From positions 1-10,143 of the forward strand of contig DAOUAJ010000126.1 in assembly GCA_034433615.1 (NCBI GenBank): a stretch of DNA of 10,143 bases. Reading direction: 5' to 3'. The notes under the pieces were generated by a model. It was not told the origin of the DNA. It ran no database searches and worked only from the letters and a program-made list of their open reading frames with translations. Below, one piece after another: positions 1 to 6,827 of this stretch. How positions within the stretch are numbered: the first letter of the stretch is position 1; the number at the start of each line of letters is the position of its first letter. This DNA is from DAOUAJ01 sp034433615 (GTDB lineage: Bacteria; Chloroflexota; Anaerolineae; DUEN01). The position numbers were made by a program, and so were the translations under genes.

Positions 1-105
1 ACACACCACCCTGGCGCCCAGATCAGCCGCATGTTGGTAACCACGAGCGTGGATCCCTGCCGCCCAGCCACTTCCAATCAGGCCGATACCGACCCTGGCA
101 CTCAT
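1..105 (-). CDS. Gfo/Idh/MocA-family oxidoreductase, N-terminal fragment (runs off the left edge)
   Basis: Reading the minus strand from an ATG at 105-103 gives 35 in-frame codons to the window edge. The peptide opens MSARVGIGLIGSGWAAGIHA. Its hydrophobic strand followed by G11-S-G13-W-A-A16 is the GxGxxA dinucleotide-binding turn of a Rossmann fold, and the following HARGY helix is typical of Gfo/Idh/MocA dehydrogenases, where the His-containing helix packs on the cofactor. Such proteins usually have about 330-400 residues and use NAD(P) to oxidise or reduce sugars, inositols or amino sugars. Only the cofactor-binding start is visible here, so the substrate cannot be named. A purine-rich stretch (AGAGG then AAAGAGA) lies just upstream and can serve as the ribosome site. 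Nearby sugar-transport genes fit a role in sugar catabolism, but the broken ParA/HTH pair separates this gene from the main cluster. Confidence 0.8.
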   Translation of the reverse strand, partial: MSARVGIGLIGSGWAAGIHARGYQHAADLGARVVC

Positions 106-150
106 TCTCTTTCAACCTCTTCGTCTATGTCTATGCAACATTATCCCGGC

Positions 151-177
151 AGAGGGCGACCGCAAGGGATCGCCTCT
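151..177. repeat. Hairpin upstream of the oxidoreductase gene
   Basis: The arms AGAGGGCGA (151-159) and TCGCCTCT (170-177) pair over 8 bp with one bulged base and a 10-base loop. The hairpin sits between the ParA-like remnant and the oxidoreductase start. It could be a weak terminator for the former or a dispersed intergenic palindrome. No T-run follows on either strand, so termination is not established. Confidence 0.4.
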
Positions 178-196
178 ACCGGTTTTGAATGCACCC

Positions 197-531
197 CTAA
201 CAGGGGAAGAACTCCATGATGTGGATATCGCCGGGGGTGGGGTATCCGCCGAATATCTCATAGATCAGGCGGCTGATCGGCTCCTGGCTGGCCTCCGCCA
301 ACAGCCCGATGAGCTGCGGCAGCACGTCCTGGCCCTGGTGACGCAGCTTGAGGATAAAATCAAAGTTGCGTTCGCCTGCGGGTCCAGGTCCGCCAGTAGC
401 ACCCTGGCCTGCCTACGCAGCTCAGGGCAGGCCGCTTTGCCCTGCATGACCAGCCAGCCGGCTACCTTCACCGCCGTCGTGGTCTTGCCGGTGCCGCGCT
501 TGCAGCCAGCTACAGCGATGATCCGGGTCAT
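197..531 (-). pseudogene. Truncated, frameshifted ParA/MinD-type ATPase
   Basis: From an ATG at 531 the peptide starts MTRIIAVAGCKRGTGKTTTA. This is a deviant Walker A of the ParA class (K11 plus GTGKTT, residues 9-18), and a Walker A'-like LLADLDPQAN follows near residue 50. The starting frame then becomes Cys/Arg/Ser-rich and stops at 265, giving only 88 residues. Another minus-strand frame stays open from 412 to a TAG at 199-197. It reads like coding sequence (LKLRHQGQDVLPQLIGLLAE, then an Ile/Tyr/Gly-rich stretch ending MEFFPC) and is GC-rich at its third codon positions. That frame has no good start of its own, so a single frameshift around 360-400 is the simplest reading. Even when joined, the product is about 111 residues, against roughly 200-280 for ParA ATPases, so the ATPase core is incomplete. 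ParA proteins move plasmids or chromosomes by ATP-dependent DNA binding. Here the gene is probably a relic of a mobile element. It lies 31 bases after the HTH gene and likely shared its transcript. Confidence 0.6.
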
Positions 532-562
532 CTCAAGATACGTAAAGTGTTATGGTCAATGC

Positions 563-874
563 TCATCTGGACTGAGCCGCTTGTAAGAAGCGCTGGGCAA
601 TCCCCTGGGCCTCCTCATCAAGCGCATCAGCACGGAGAAATTCCGCGATCTCCTCACCGGTGTACTCCCGTAACGTAATGTCTCCTCTGGTACGATTCGC
701 CCACAGGAGGAGATCCAGGCTTTGCCTGGGGATCCGGTAAGTGCGCCCAAGCCTGGAGGCCGCCAGCTTTCCTTGTCGGATATAGCGGTAGATAGTCTCC
801 CGGTTCACCTGGAGATATTCGGCTGCCTGCTGGGGTGTGAGAATCTCTTGTGTTCGTTCCATCATGTTCACCAT
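563..874 (-). CDS. Excisionase/AlpA-like helix-turn-helix DNA-binding protein
   Basis: This is a 103-residue protein. Residues 12-58 match the HTH_17 (excisionase/MerR-like) pattern: LTPQQAAEYLQVNRETIYRY forms the helix-turn-helix, and GKLAASRLGRTYRIPRQSLD forms the basic wing. The tail (about 65-103) is acidic and helical, with no recognised fold. Proteins of this type bind short DNA sites and act as recombination directionality factors, phage or plasmid regulators, or partners of ParA or toxin genes. The start is uncertain. ATG 874 lies only 6 bases after the -10 box of a strong promoter and would be leaderless, while the ATGs at residues 4 and 5 (865 and 862) would leave a very short leader with a GGTG upstream. 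The gene ends 31 bases before the ParA-like remnant and probably formed a two-gene module with it. Neither belongs to the sugar pathway. Confidence 0.75.
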   Translation of the reverse strand: MVNMMERTQEILTPQQAAEYLQVNRETIYRYIRQGKLAASRLGRTYRIPRQSLDLLLWANRTRGDITLREYTGEEIAEFLRADALDEEAQGIAQRFLQAAQSR

Positions 875-880
875 GATTCT

Positions 881-908
881 ATTTTATCAACATAAGACGA
901 CTTGTCAA
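881..908 (-). promoter_or_regulatory. Sigma-70-like promoter for the HTH gene, near-leaderless
   Basis: On the minus strand a perfect TTGACA (908-903) is followed by a 16-base spacer and TAAAAT (886-881). Transcription would be expected to start near 874-876, on or just before the first ATG of the HTH gene. The surroundings are AT-rich compared with neighbouring genes. The HTH/ParA pair therefore appears to have its own promoter independent of the sugar operon. Confidence 0.65.
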
Positions 909-928
909 TACTTAATTTTCTTTTCAGA

Positions 929-950
929 GTGAGCCCCCTGTCAGGCTCAC
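929..950 (-). terminator. Hairpin overlapping the MttB-remnant stop codon; possible terminator
   Basis: GTGAGCC (929-935) and GGCTCAC (944-950) form a perfect 7-bp stem with an 8-base loop. The stem covers the TGA of the MttB remnant (949-947). On the minus strand the hairpin is followed by TCTGAAAAG rather than a T-run, so classical Rho-independent termination is doubtful. Its place at the end of the sugar operon and just before the HTH promoter makes an operon-end role plausible. Confidence 0.35.
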
Positions 951-1599
951 CGTCCTCCCACCAGCCTGCCCCAGGCCCGGTCGTAGAGGGCCGTCAACTC
1001 CCGCTCCTTGTCGGCGGGCAACTGGTAGGCGTATTGGGCCAGCTTGTGGCGCACCCGCGCTCGCGCCTCCGCTCGCGCATCGGGCTCACCGCGGCTCTGC
1101 CAGGCCTTGACCATGCTGTGCTCGAAGATCTGCGGCATCCAGAAGGCTCGGCGGTAATGGGCCGCGGTGCTGGGGTGGCCCAGGAAGTCACCGCCCCGGG
1201 CCACGGCCTCCCGGATGACCTCCACCGATAGCTCATCGGGGCCGAAGTCAAGGCCCCGAATCATGTGCTGCACGTAGTCTGTGATTTCGCGGTCAATGAC
1301 CAACTGCTCGGCGCTGAACACCAGGTCCACCGCCAGTTGCCCCCCGCCGAAGAAGCGGCGCGATCCGCACAGCGCCCCCGATATGGCCGAGGCCGCCTTC
1401 TCGGCCACCGCTTGCACGCCGGGCCGCTTGGCCATAGAACGGATGGATCGGGTGCTGGCGTGTGACATCCCGTAGTAATGTGCGCCGCTACCCCCACCGT
1501 CTCCAGCACCCGGAGCGCGCTCAGGTGCATGGCTTCCAACTCGGCCCTGGTCAAGAGGGGTGCTACCTGGGGCGTGATGTGACGCTTCGCAAGGCTCAT
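947..1599 (-). pseudogene. MttB-like (trimethylamine methyltransferase superfamily) gene with internal deletion and frameshift
   Basis: The N-terminal piece starts at ATG 1599. Residues 14-37 (PLLTRAELEAMHLSALRVLE and TVGV) are the typical MttB-family opening. Around 1475-1495 the reading frame changes, and the C-terminal part of the same family continues in another minus frame: YYGM near the junction, then GGGQLAVDLVFSAEQLVIDR, a REAVARGGDFLGHP stretch and an AFWMPQIFEHS stretch, ending at the TGA at 947. MttB-family proteins have about 470-500 residues and form a TIM barrel that passes a methyl group from a methylated amine or betaine to a corrinoid protein. Here about 40 N-terminal and 175 C-terminal residues remain, so most of the barrel is gone and the protein cannot be active. 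The start lies 55 bases after the GH4 stop, which suggests it was the last gene of the sugar operon. No corrinoid-protein gene is present in the window. Loss of the middle and a frame change at one point argue for a real deletion, although an assembly error cannot be excluded. Confidence 0.75.
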
Positions 1600-1654
1600 A
1601 TTCTCTTGCAGCTTCCAGTATGCCCACGTTGTCTCACATCGCGACGGAGGTCAA

Positions 1655-2992
1655 TCAGCCCTTCAACTGGCCCTTGAACTGTGGCAGGTGTTGCGCATTG
1701 GCCTGTAACAACCGCATCCCCAGCTCCTTGATCTCCCCAAAGGTCAGGTGCGAGACTGCAGGGTCCAAAGCCAACGCCTTGAACGCCTTGTCCAGGTCCC
1801 CTTCCATAGCGGCCTCGACCGTCAGATCCTCAACCCGGACGGACCGTTCGACCCAGGTCCGAACCGGCTCCGGCAGGTTGCCCACGGTGATGGGACGGAA
1901 ACCAGAGCGAGTGACCAAAACCGGCGTCTCCAGTACCGATCCCATCGGCAGGTTGGCCACCTGGCCCACGTTGGGGACATTCCCGACGTCTATAAACTCA
2001 CTGCCCGTGACGAAGGCATTGATGATATCAGCGGCTGTTTCGCGCGATCGCCGACTGTAGAGCGCAGGGATCTCACCCTGAATCATCTCCTCGATTGCCG
2101 CCTCGGCCCGGCGCATGTTCTCTCGGCGCTCCTCGATGGTAGTCCGCTTCAGGTGATACCTGGCCAGATTCTTTTCCGAAGTGATAAACTGGGGAAAGAA
2201 CTCGCTGGTGTGGCGATCGGCCACGTAGGTCAGAAGCCCGGTGAACCTGAAGAGCTCATCCGCCAGGTAGCAATGCCCCCAGTCAGGATGGATCCCGGCT
2301 ATCAGTTCCGGCAGGGATCGGTTCGCCGTCTTCTCGCGCAGCAGCTTAAAGCCATCCTCACCGCGGATCGAGAGGGAGGTGATCCAGAAGAAATGGTTGA
2401 CGCCGGCGTAAGTGCACTCGATATCCTTCTCGCTCTCGAGGCCAAAGATCGCCTGCAGGAACCACAGGTTCTCGAACAGGCCGTGACAAAGCCCCACCAC
2501 CGGCTGGTCGGTGCACAGGCAGAGCGTCTTGGTCAACTGGGCCATGGGATTGGTGTAGTTCAGGATGACCGCTTTCGGCGCCAGGCGGTTGACCCGCCGG
2601 GCCAGCTCTACAAAGACCGGGACGTTGCGCATCGTGCGCGCCCAGCCGCCGGGCCCCACGGTATCGCCCACCGTGTGGTAGACGCCGTATTCCTCCGGGA
2701 TAGCCAGGTCGTGGGCCATGGCATCCAACCCGCCGGTGGAGATGGTGACGATGATAAAGTCGGCGTCCTTCAGAGCCTGCTCGGGGTCCGTCTCGGCCTC
2801 GATGGTGGCCGCGACCCCCAGTTGCCCCTTGAGCTTCCGAGAGAAGCGCGCGATGCGCTCCAGGTTAGTGACGTTGATGTCGTGCAGGACGTAAGTGCCA
2901 TCAGCGATGGAGGGGGTCAGCATCAGGTCCGACATCAGTTTCGGGCCCCAGCCGCTGGAGCCGCCGCCCACGATAACGATCCGCTTGCCCAC
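1655..2992 (-). CDS. Glycoside hydrolase family 4 (NAD+- and metal-dependent glycosidase)
   Basis: This is a 445-residue protein, the usual GH4 size. GH4 enzymes use NAD+ and a divalent metal (often Mn2+) to cleave alpha- or beta-glycosides through a transient oxidation at C3. In GTG-start numbering, visible motifs are the nucleotide-binding VGGGSSGWGPKL near residue 8, the acidic strand end HDIN (about 37-40), GDTVGPGG (about 109-116), NYTNPM (about 145-150), Cys169-His170-Gly (CHG) and GVNH with His200. Cys169 and His200 fit the family's metal ligands in place and spacing. I prefer the GTG at 2992-2990 because AAGGAGAG lies 7 bases upstream and the Rossmann strand begins at once (VGKRIVIVGG). 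An in-frame ATG at 3031 would add 13 residues without a ribosome site. The enzyme has no signal peptide, so it should be cytoplasmic and act on the imported sugar. The GWGPKL form resembles GH4 proteins of unknown specificity; alpha-galactosidase, alpha-glucosidase, glucuronidase or galacturonidase all remain possible. Confidence 0.9.
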   Translation of the reverse strand: MGKRIVIVGGGSSGWGPKLMSDLMLTPSIADGTYVLHDINVTNLERIARFSRKLKGQLGVAATIEAETDPEQALKDADFIIVTISTGGLDAMAHDLAIPEEYGVYHTVGDTVGPGGWARTMRNVPVFVELARRVNRLAPKAVILNYTNPMAQLTKTLCLCTDQPVVGLCHGLFENLWFLQAIFGLESEKDIECTYAGVNHFFWITSLSIRGEDGFKLLREKTANRSLPELIAGIHPDWGHCYLADELFRFTGLLTYVADRHTSEFFPQFITSEKNLARYHLKRTTIEERRENMRRAEAAIEEMIQGEIPALYSRRSRETAADIINAFVTGSEFIDVGNVPNVGQVANLPMGSVLETPVLVTRSGFRPITVGNLPEPVRTWVERSVRVEDLTVEAAMEGDLDKAFKALALDPAVSHLTFGEIKELGMRLLQANAQHLPQFKGQLKG

Positions 2993-3147
2993 GGGTGTTC
3001 TCTCCTTAAGATGATCGAAGGCAGGCTGCATTTAAAGGTGCTTCCCCAAAGGGTCCACGGAGGACGACGAGCGCGGCGCCCACTGCCCCCTGACTTCTCT
3101 CAAGGGCAGGTTTCTGATCGCAGGTGGTGAAGGCCCCCCACCCTAGC

Positions 3148-3178
3148 CCTCTGTTCGCTAAACGATAACGAACAGAGG
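3148..3178. repeat. Perfect 10-bp inverted repeat (hairpin or operator)
   Basis: CCTCTGTTCG (3148-3157) and CGAACAGAGG (3169-3178) are exact inverted repeats around an 11-base spacer. No T-run follows on either strand. It may be an mRNA-stabilising or processing hairpin between the binding-protein and GH4 messages, a protein-binding palindrome, or a dispersed intergenic repeat. Confidence 0.6.
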
Positions 3179-3247
3179 AGGGAATAAGCGCTCCCAGGTC
3201 CACAATGCCTCCCTTCCTCCGTCGTCTCGCGTTTGGACGCCGGGGGA

Positions 3248-3281
3248 AGCCTGTCTCGGATGACGGTCCGAGGGACAGGCT
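3248..3281. repeat. Long imperfect hairpin downstream of the binding-protein gene
   Basis: The arms AGCCTGTC plus TCGGA (3248-3260) and TCCGA plus GACAGGCT (3267-3271 and 3274-3281) pair over 13 bp with a 2-base bulge and a 6-base loop. The hairpin lies 87 bases past the stop of the binding-protein gene. In many sugar ABC operons a hairpin at this place protects the abundant binding-protein mRNA. A terminator is possible, but no T-run follows. Confidence 0.55.
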
Positions 3282-3367
3282 AGCCGACAGTCCAGGGGGC
3301 CGGAAAGGGGGGCCTCAACCTGCCTGCCTACCTTCCCGCGAAGATCAGGGGGATAGTTTACCCAGGC

Positions 3368-4741
3368 TTACCCCAGCTCAGCAAACTTCTTGTTCACCTC
3401 ATCGCAGATCTGGCCGGCCAGGACCCCGGCATCCCGCTCTTTGCCCAGCATCAGGAGATCTATCTGCGGCCAGATGACGTCTTCCATCTCCTTGCCATAG
3501 CGTAGGTCGTAGAAGGGATATATGCCATAGTTCGGCGACTCCAGGAATAGCTCCCTGCTCTTAGGATATGTGAGAAGCTCCCTGAACTTCTTCTCGTTGA
3601 CGCTCTTGCGCGGCGGAGGCGATTCTGGGATTTCAACCTGCATCTTCATCTCATAGGTCGGGCTCACCACAAACTTAAGCACTTCCCAGGCCGCCTGCGG
3701 GTTCCGGGTCGCTTTGAGAATGGTCACCTGGGCTGGTCGCAGGCGGGTCTTGCGGCCAGCCTTGCCTTTGGGCATGAGCGTCACGTCGTACTCCAGGCCC
3801 TCTTTCTCGTGGGCACGATTGAACTCGAGCAGGCCCCATTCAGGGAGGCCAACTATTGCCACGCGCTGTGAGGCGAACATGGTGACCGGGCTCTGCCCCG
3901 CCATCTGTGGCGCCTGCGGCGAGACTTTGTACTTGTAGATCAGGTCGCTGAAGAACTGCAAGGCGTCAATCGTCTCCTGCTTCGTGAAGTCGCACCGTTT
4001 CTCGTTGGCATTGACCCAATTGCCGCCCCACGACTGGCACATATGCTCCAGGTCGACAGCTCGAAACAGGTAGCCCCACTTCTGCGTAGTAGGATCACCC
4101 GTGTCCTTGGTGAGCTGCTGCGCCGCGGCCAGGAGATCGTCCCAGGTCCAATCGAGCGTGGGGAACTCAACGCCGGCTTCCTGGAACATCTTAGTGTTAT
4201 AGTAGATGACAGTGGTGGCATAATTGTAGGGCCAGCCAAATTGGTGCCCCTGCTCATCAACCAGCAGGCCCGTCATCGTCTCATAGAAATCGGCCTTATC
4301 GAACGTGGGATCGGCGTCCATAAGCGGCTTCAGGTCCAAGAGCTTGCCTTCATCCATAAAGGTGAAGGGCGAGCCACACCAGAGGACGAGATCAATCTGT
4401 TCGCCAGCGGCAACCGCTGCGAGGAGCTCTTCCGTCCAATCCTCACCAACGGGCCAGCGATCCTTCACGTCCAGGTGGGGGTTGGCCTTGCGGAAGTCCT
4501 CATAGAGCTTCTTGCCGGCAGCGATGTGTTCGCCATCCCAGCACGACTCAAAGACGTTCACGGTTGCCACCGGTGCGACGGCTGCGGCCTCCTTACCGGC
4601 CTCCTTGACCACCGATGGCGTCGCCGGCACACAGGCGCTCAGGATCGAGGCGCCCGCCGCGCCGAGGCCGACAGCTAACACGCCACGCAGGAACTCGCGG
4701 CGTGTCATCCCCTCACTTCCAGTTCGCTTCGTCGTTCCCAT
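3368..4741 (-). CDS. Sugar ABC transporter substrate-binding lipoprotein (CUT1 family)
   Basis: This 457-residue extracytoplasmic binding protein captures a sugar and delivers it to the permease pair encoded upstream. The N-terminus has a twin-arginine motif, TRREFLRG (R14-R15), a hydrophobic stretch, and a lipobox LSAC with Cys37 as the lipidation site, so it should be exported by Tat and anchored as a lipoprotein. A Thr/Pro/Ala/Lys linker follows to about residue 58. The mature part has the family pattern: KKLYEDFRKANPHLDV, an Asp/Leu-rich strand LVLWCGSPF, the GWPYNYATTVIYYNTKMF signature near residue 168, a DWTWDDLLAAAQQL helix, and a C-terminal NPQAAWEVLKFV segment. The mature protein is rich in Trp and Tyr, as expected for a saccharide site. 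The start ATG has GGAGGG 8 bases upstream. The gene follows the permeases after 113 bases, the reverse of the common binding-protein-first order. The ligand cannot be read from sequence. Confidence 0.92.
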   Translation of the reverse strand: MGTTKRTGSEGMTRREFLRGVLAVGLGAAGASILSACVPATPSVVKEAGKEAAAVAPVATVNVFESCWDGEHIAAGKKLYEDFRKANPHLDVKDRWPVGEDWTEELLAAVAAGEQIDLVLWCGSPFTFMDEGKLLDLKPLMDADPTFDKADFYETMTGLLVDEQGHQFGWPYNYATTVIYYNTKMFQEAGVEFPTLDWTWDDLLAAAQQLTKDTGDPTTQKWGYLFRAVDLEHMCQSWGGNWVNANEKRCDFTKQETIDALQFFSDLIYKYKVSPQAPQMAGQSPVTMFASQRVAIVGLPEWGLLEFNRAHEKEGLEYDVTLMPKGKAGRKTRLRPAQVTILKATRNPQAAWEVLKFVVSPTYEMKMQVEIPESPPPRKSVNEKKFRELLTYPKSRELFLESPNYGIYPFYDLRYGKEMEDVIWPQIDLLMLGKERDAGVLAGQICDEVNKKFAELG

Positions 4742-4854
4742 CGCGTCTTCCCTCCGCTGAACTCATAGATCCCGAAACATACGACACACCGCTGGCGGAC
4801 CAGGCCCATCGTTCCTCTTAGTAGGTCGCTACCTCCTCACGCTGGCCGCGAGAA

Positions 4855-5781
4855 CTAACCTTTGACGCCGGTGACTACCACACCCTGAACGAGGTACCTC
4901 TGAGCCAGGAAGAATATGAGCAGGCATGGCAACAGCGTCGCGATCGAAGCCGCCATCAATAGCGGCAGGTTAGTGCTCTCGGTGGCGTACGATTGAAAAA
5001 AGCGCAAGCCGATGGCTACCGTATAGTTCTCTTCAGATTTGAGAAGGATCACCGGCCAGAGGAAGCTGTTCCAGTGCTCGAAGAACGACAGGACGCCCAC
5101 CGTGATGAGCGCCGGCCGCGAGAGCGGAAGGATCACCCGCCAGAAGATGCCTAACAGTCCACATCCGTCAATCTTGGCGGCATCGTCGAGCTCGCGGTGG
5201 ATCGTCTGAAAGAACTGGCGGAAGAGGAAGATAAAGAAAGCCCCGCTCGCCAGGAGGTTGGGTACGATCAGCCCGTAGAGGGTGTCCAGCCAACCCAGGT
5301 ACTTGTAGAGCACGTAGGTGGGCACAAGCACCACCTGCGCCGGTAGCATCATGGTGCTGAGGACAATCAGAAAGAGGATATTCTTACCGGGCGCCCGCAG
5401 CCGTGCGAAGCCATATCCCACCAGCGCGCAGACGAAAACATCGCCGATCAGATCGAGTGACACCACGATCATGGAATTCTTGAAGAATGTCATGAAAGGA
5501 ATCACACCAAAAAGGGCCTTGACGTAGTTGGACCACAGCAGGCGGCGCGGGATCCAACGGATCGGCAGGAGCATAACTTCGCTCTGGTCCTTCAGCGAGG
5601 TGGTGATCATCCAGACAAACGGGATCATGAAAACTATGGCGCCTGCCAACAGTGTCAGATAGAGGATGGCTGTTCCAGTCACCCGGCGCAGGCGAGCCAA
5701 CCGTTTGCGCCGCGCGATCATCTGTTGGCGAGCGCTCTCACTTATTTTGTGAGTGACTGCAGGGACGGTGGTTGTGCTCAT
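4855..5781 (-). CDS. Sugar ABC transporter permease, MalG type
   Basis: This 308-residue inner-membrane protein is one half of the transport channel. It has six predicted hydrophobic helices (about 37-61, 102-124, 135-157, 168-190, 223-245, 275-297). The EAA loop that docks to the ATPase lies at about 197-220 (ELDDAAKIDGCGLLGIFWRV followed by ILP). A basic cytoplasmic N-terminus (RRKRLARLRR) and a C-terminus ending VVTGVKG are typical of MalG-like subunits. The start lies 11 bases after the MalF-like stop, and the GAGGTG that overlaps that stop can serve as a somewhat distant ribosome site, which points to translational coupling. No ABC ATPase gene is nearby, so the pair probably uses a shared MsiK/UgpC-like ATPase encoded elsewhere. 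Confidence 0.93.
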   Translation of the reverse strand: MSTTTVPAVTHKISESARQQMIARRKRLARLRRVTGTAILYLTLLAGAIVFMIPFVWMITTSLKDQSEVMLLPIRWIPRRLLWSNYVKALFGVIPFMTFFKNSMIVVSLDLIGDVFVCALVGYGFARLRAPGKNILFLIVLSTMMLPAQVVLVPTYVLYKYLGWLDTLYGLIVPNLLASGAFFIFLFRQFFQTIHRELDDAAKIDGCGLLGIFWRVILPLSRPALITVGVLSFFEHWNSFLWPVILLKSEENYTVAIGLRFFQSYATESTNLPLLMAASIATLLPCLLIFFLAQRYLVQGVVVTGVKG

Positions 5782-5792
5782 GATCGGCTATA

Positions 5793-6722
5793 TCACCTCT
5801 TCACTTCACCTTCGTAGTAAACCCACACTGCCGATGAACGGAATATGATCAGTGTAAAGGCCATGATAATGGCAAATAGCACCCAGGCCAGCGCGGACGC
5901 ATACCCCATCTTGAAGTACTTGAAAGCGTTGCGATAAAGGTAAAGGACCAGGAACAGACTGCCATTATTGGGGCCGCCTTGGGTCATCACGAAGGCCGAG
6001 GTGAACACCTGGAATGAGCCGATGATCCCCATGATGAGGTTAAAGAAGAGGACGGGCGAGATCATAGGTAGCGTGATCGCCGAAAACTGACGCACCTTGC
6101 CAGCGCCGTCAATAGCTGCCGCCTCATAGAGCTCGGTGGGCACACCCTGCAAGCCCGCCAGGTAGATCACCATGCTGCCACCCACACCCCAGAGCGACAT
6201 GAGAATGAAAGAGGGTATGACCCATTCTTCGCTATAGATCCAGTCCGGGCCGCGTATACGGAAGAGCCAGAGGATACCGTTGATCACACCCATCTGCGGG
6301 TTGAAAACCCACTGCCACAAAAGCGCCACAGCCACGCCCGAAACGACCGCAGGCAGATAGTAGATCGTGCGAAAAATGGTGATGCCGGGCAGCCTCGCGT
6401 TCATCAATAAAGCGATAAGCAACCCTACCACCAGTCCCAAAGGCACTGCACCGAAGGTGTAATAGGTGGTGACCCAGAGTGACTTGATAAATACGGGGTC
6501 GTCCGTGAAGAGCTTGACAAAATTGCGTAGGCCTACGAACTCAGGGGGAGAGATGATGTTCCAGTCCGTCATGCTGATAACAATCGAGGCCAGCATGGGG
6601 CCAGCAGTGAAGACGATGAACCCCACGATCCAGGGCATGATGCAGAGGTAGAAGATGAGGGCCTCGCGCGCGGCTGGCCGTCGCCACCAACTGCTACGTT
6701 GCGTTACACGTGCTTCTGTCAT
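5793..6722 (-). CDS. Sugar ABC transporter permease, MalF/UgpA type
   Basis: This 309-residue inner-membrane protein is the partner of the MalG-like subunit. It has six hydrophobic helices (about 23-45, 86-108, 118-140, 168-190, 222-245, 275-297). The EAA loop lies at about 198-220 (ELYEAAAIDGAGKVRQFSAI followed by TLP). The MTQGGPNNGSLFLVLYLYRN segment after the loop and the ending FRSSAVWVYYEGEVKR are characteristic of CUT1 MalF/UgpA subunits. The shorter N-terminus, lacking the large periplasmic domain of E. coli MalF, is usual outside enterobacteria. The ATG at 6722 has GAGGAG 7 bases upstream, which supports this start. The gene follows the UroD/MtaA-like gene after 105 bases that hold only a weak 7-bp hairpin (6753-6779). 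Confidence 0.93.
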   Translation of the reverse strand: MTEARVTQRSSWWRRPAAREALIFYLCIMPWIVGFIVFTAGPMLASIVISMTDWNIISPPEFVGLRNFVKLFTDDPVFIKSLWVTTYYTFGAVPLGLVVGLLIALLMNARLPGITIFRTIYYLPAVVSGVAVALLWQWVFNPQMGVINGILWLFRIRGPDWIYSEEWVIPSFILMSLWGVGGSMVIYLAGLQGVPTELYEAAAIDGAGKVRQFSAITLPMISPVLFFNLIMGIIGSFQVFTSAFVMTQGGPNNGSLFLVLYLYRNAFKYFKMGYASALAWVLFAIIMAFTLIIFRSSAVWVYYEGEVKR

Positions 6723-6752
6723 TCCCTGGCTCCTCGATCATTAGCTCGCGTG

Positions 6753-6779
6753 GGTTCTGGAGTAGCCAACCTCAGAACC
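6753..6779. repeat. Short hairpin between the UroD-like and MalF-like genes
   Basis: GGTTCTG (6753-6759) and CAGAACC (6773-6779) pair over 7 bp around a 13-base loop. It lies in the 105-base gap between the two genes, has no T-run, and could be chance or an mRNA processing site. Confidence 0.25.
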
Positions 6780-6827
6780 GGACAGGTAACGATCTCGACA
6801 TACCGGCCAGTCAAGCGCCATGAAGGG

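Larger units (their letters stand above)
2993..3367. other. 375-base gap between the binding-protein gene and the GH4 gene; no gene seen
   Basis: I see no credible coding sequence here; the short open frames lack family-like composition. The gap holds two strong hairpins (3148-3178 and 3248-3281), the GH4 ribosome site at 3000-3007, one copy of the 9-mer ATGATCGAA (3011-3019), and a weak minus-strand promoter candidate: TGGACC (3057-3052), 16 bases, TTAAAT (3035-3030). GH4 may thus be transcribed separately as well as by read-through from the transporter genes. Confidence 0.5.

Noticed and set aside
185..586. 133-codon plus-strand frame opposite the ParA-like remnant
   Set aside because: It is antisense to the frame that carries the second half of the ParA region. 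Third-position GC is lower than for the minus frame, and it has no motif.
947..1599. Pyrrolysine (amber readthrough) as the explanation for the broken MttB gene
   Set aside because: The two halves are in different frames and the middle of the barrel is missing. Readthrough of a TAG would not join them.
1748..3130. 460-codon open frame on the plus strand opposite the GH4 gene
   Set aside because: The minus-strand GH4 protein has all family motifs across the same DNA. The plus frame has no recognisable domain and arises from high GC and codon-aligned antisense.
3006..3477. Short open frames in and around the gap between the GH4 and binding-protein genes
   Set aside because: They lack ribosome sites and domain-like sequence, and they overlap strong hairpins or the end of the binding-protein gene.
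4043..4678. 211-codon plus-strand frame opposite the binding-protein gene
   Set aside because: The minus strand encodes a full lipoprotein with Tat motif and lipobox. The plus frame is a shadow without a ribosome site.
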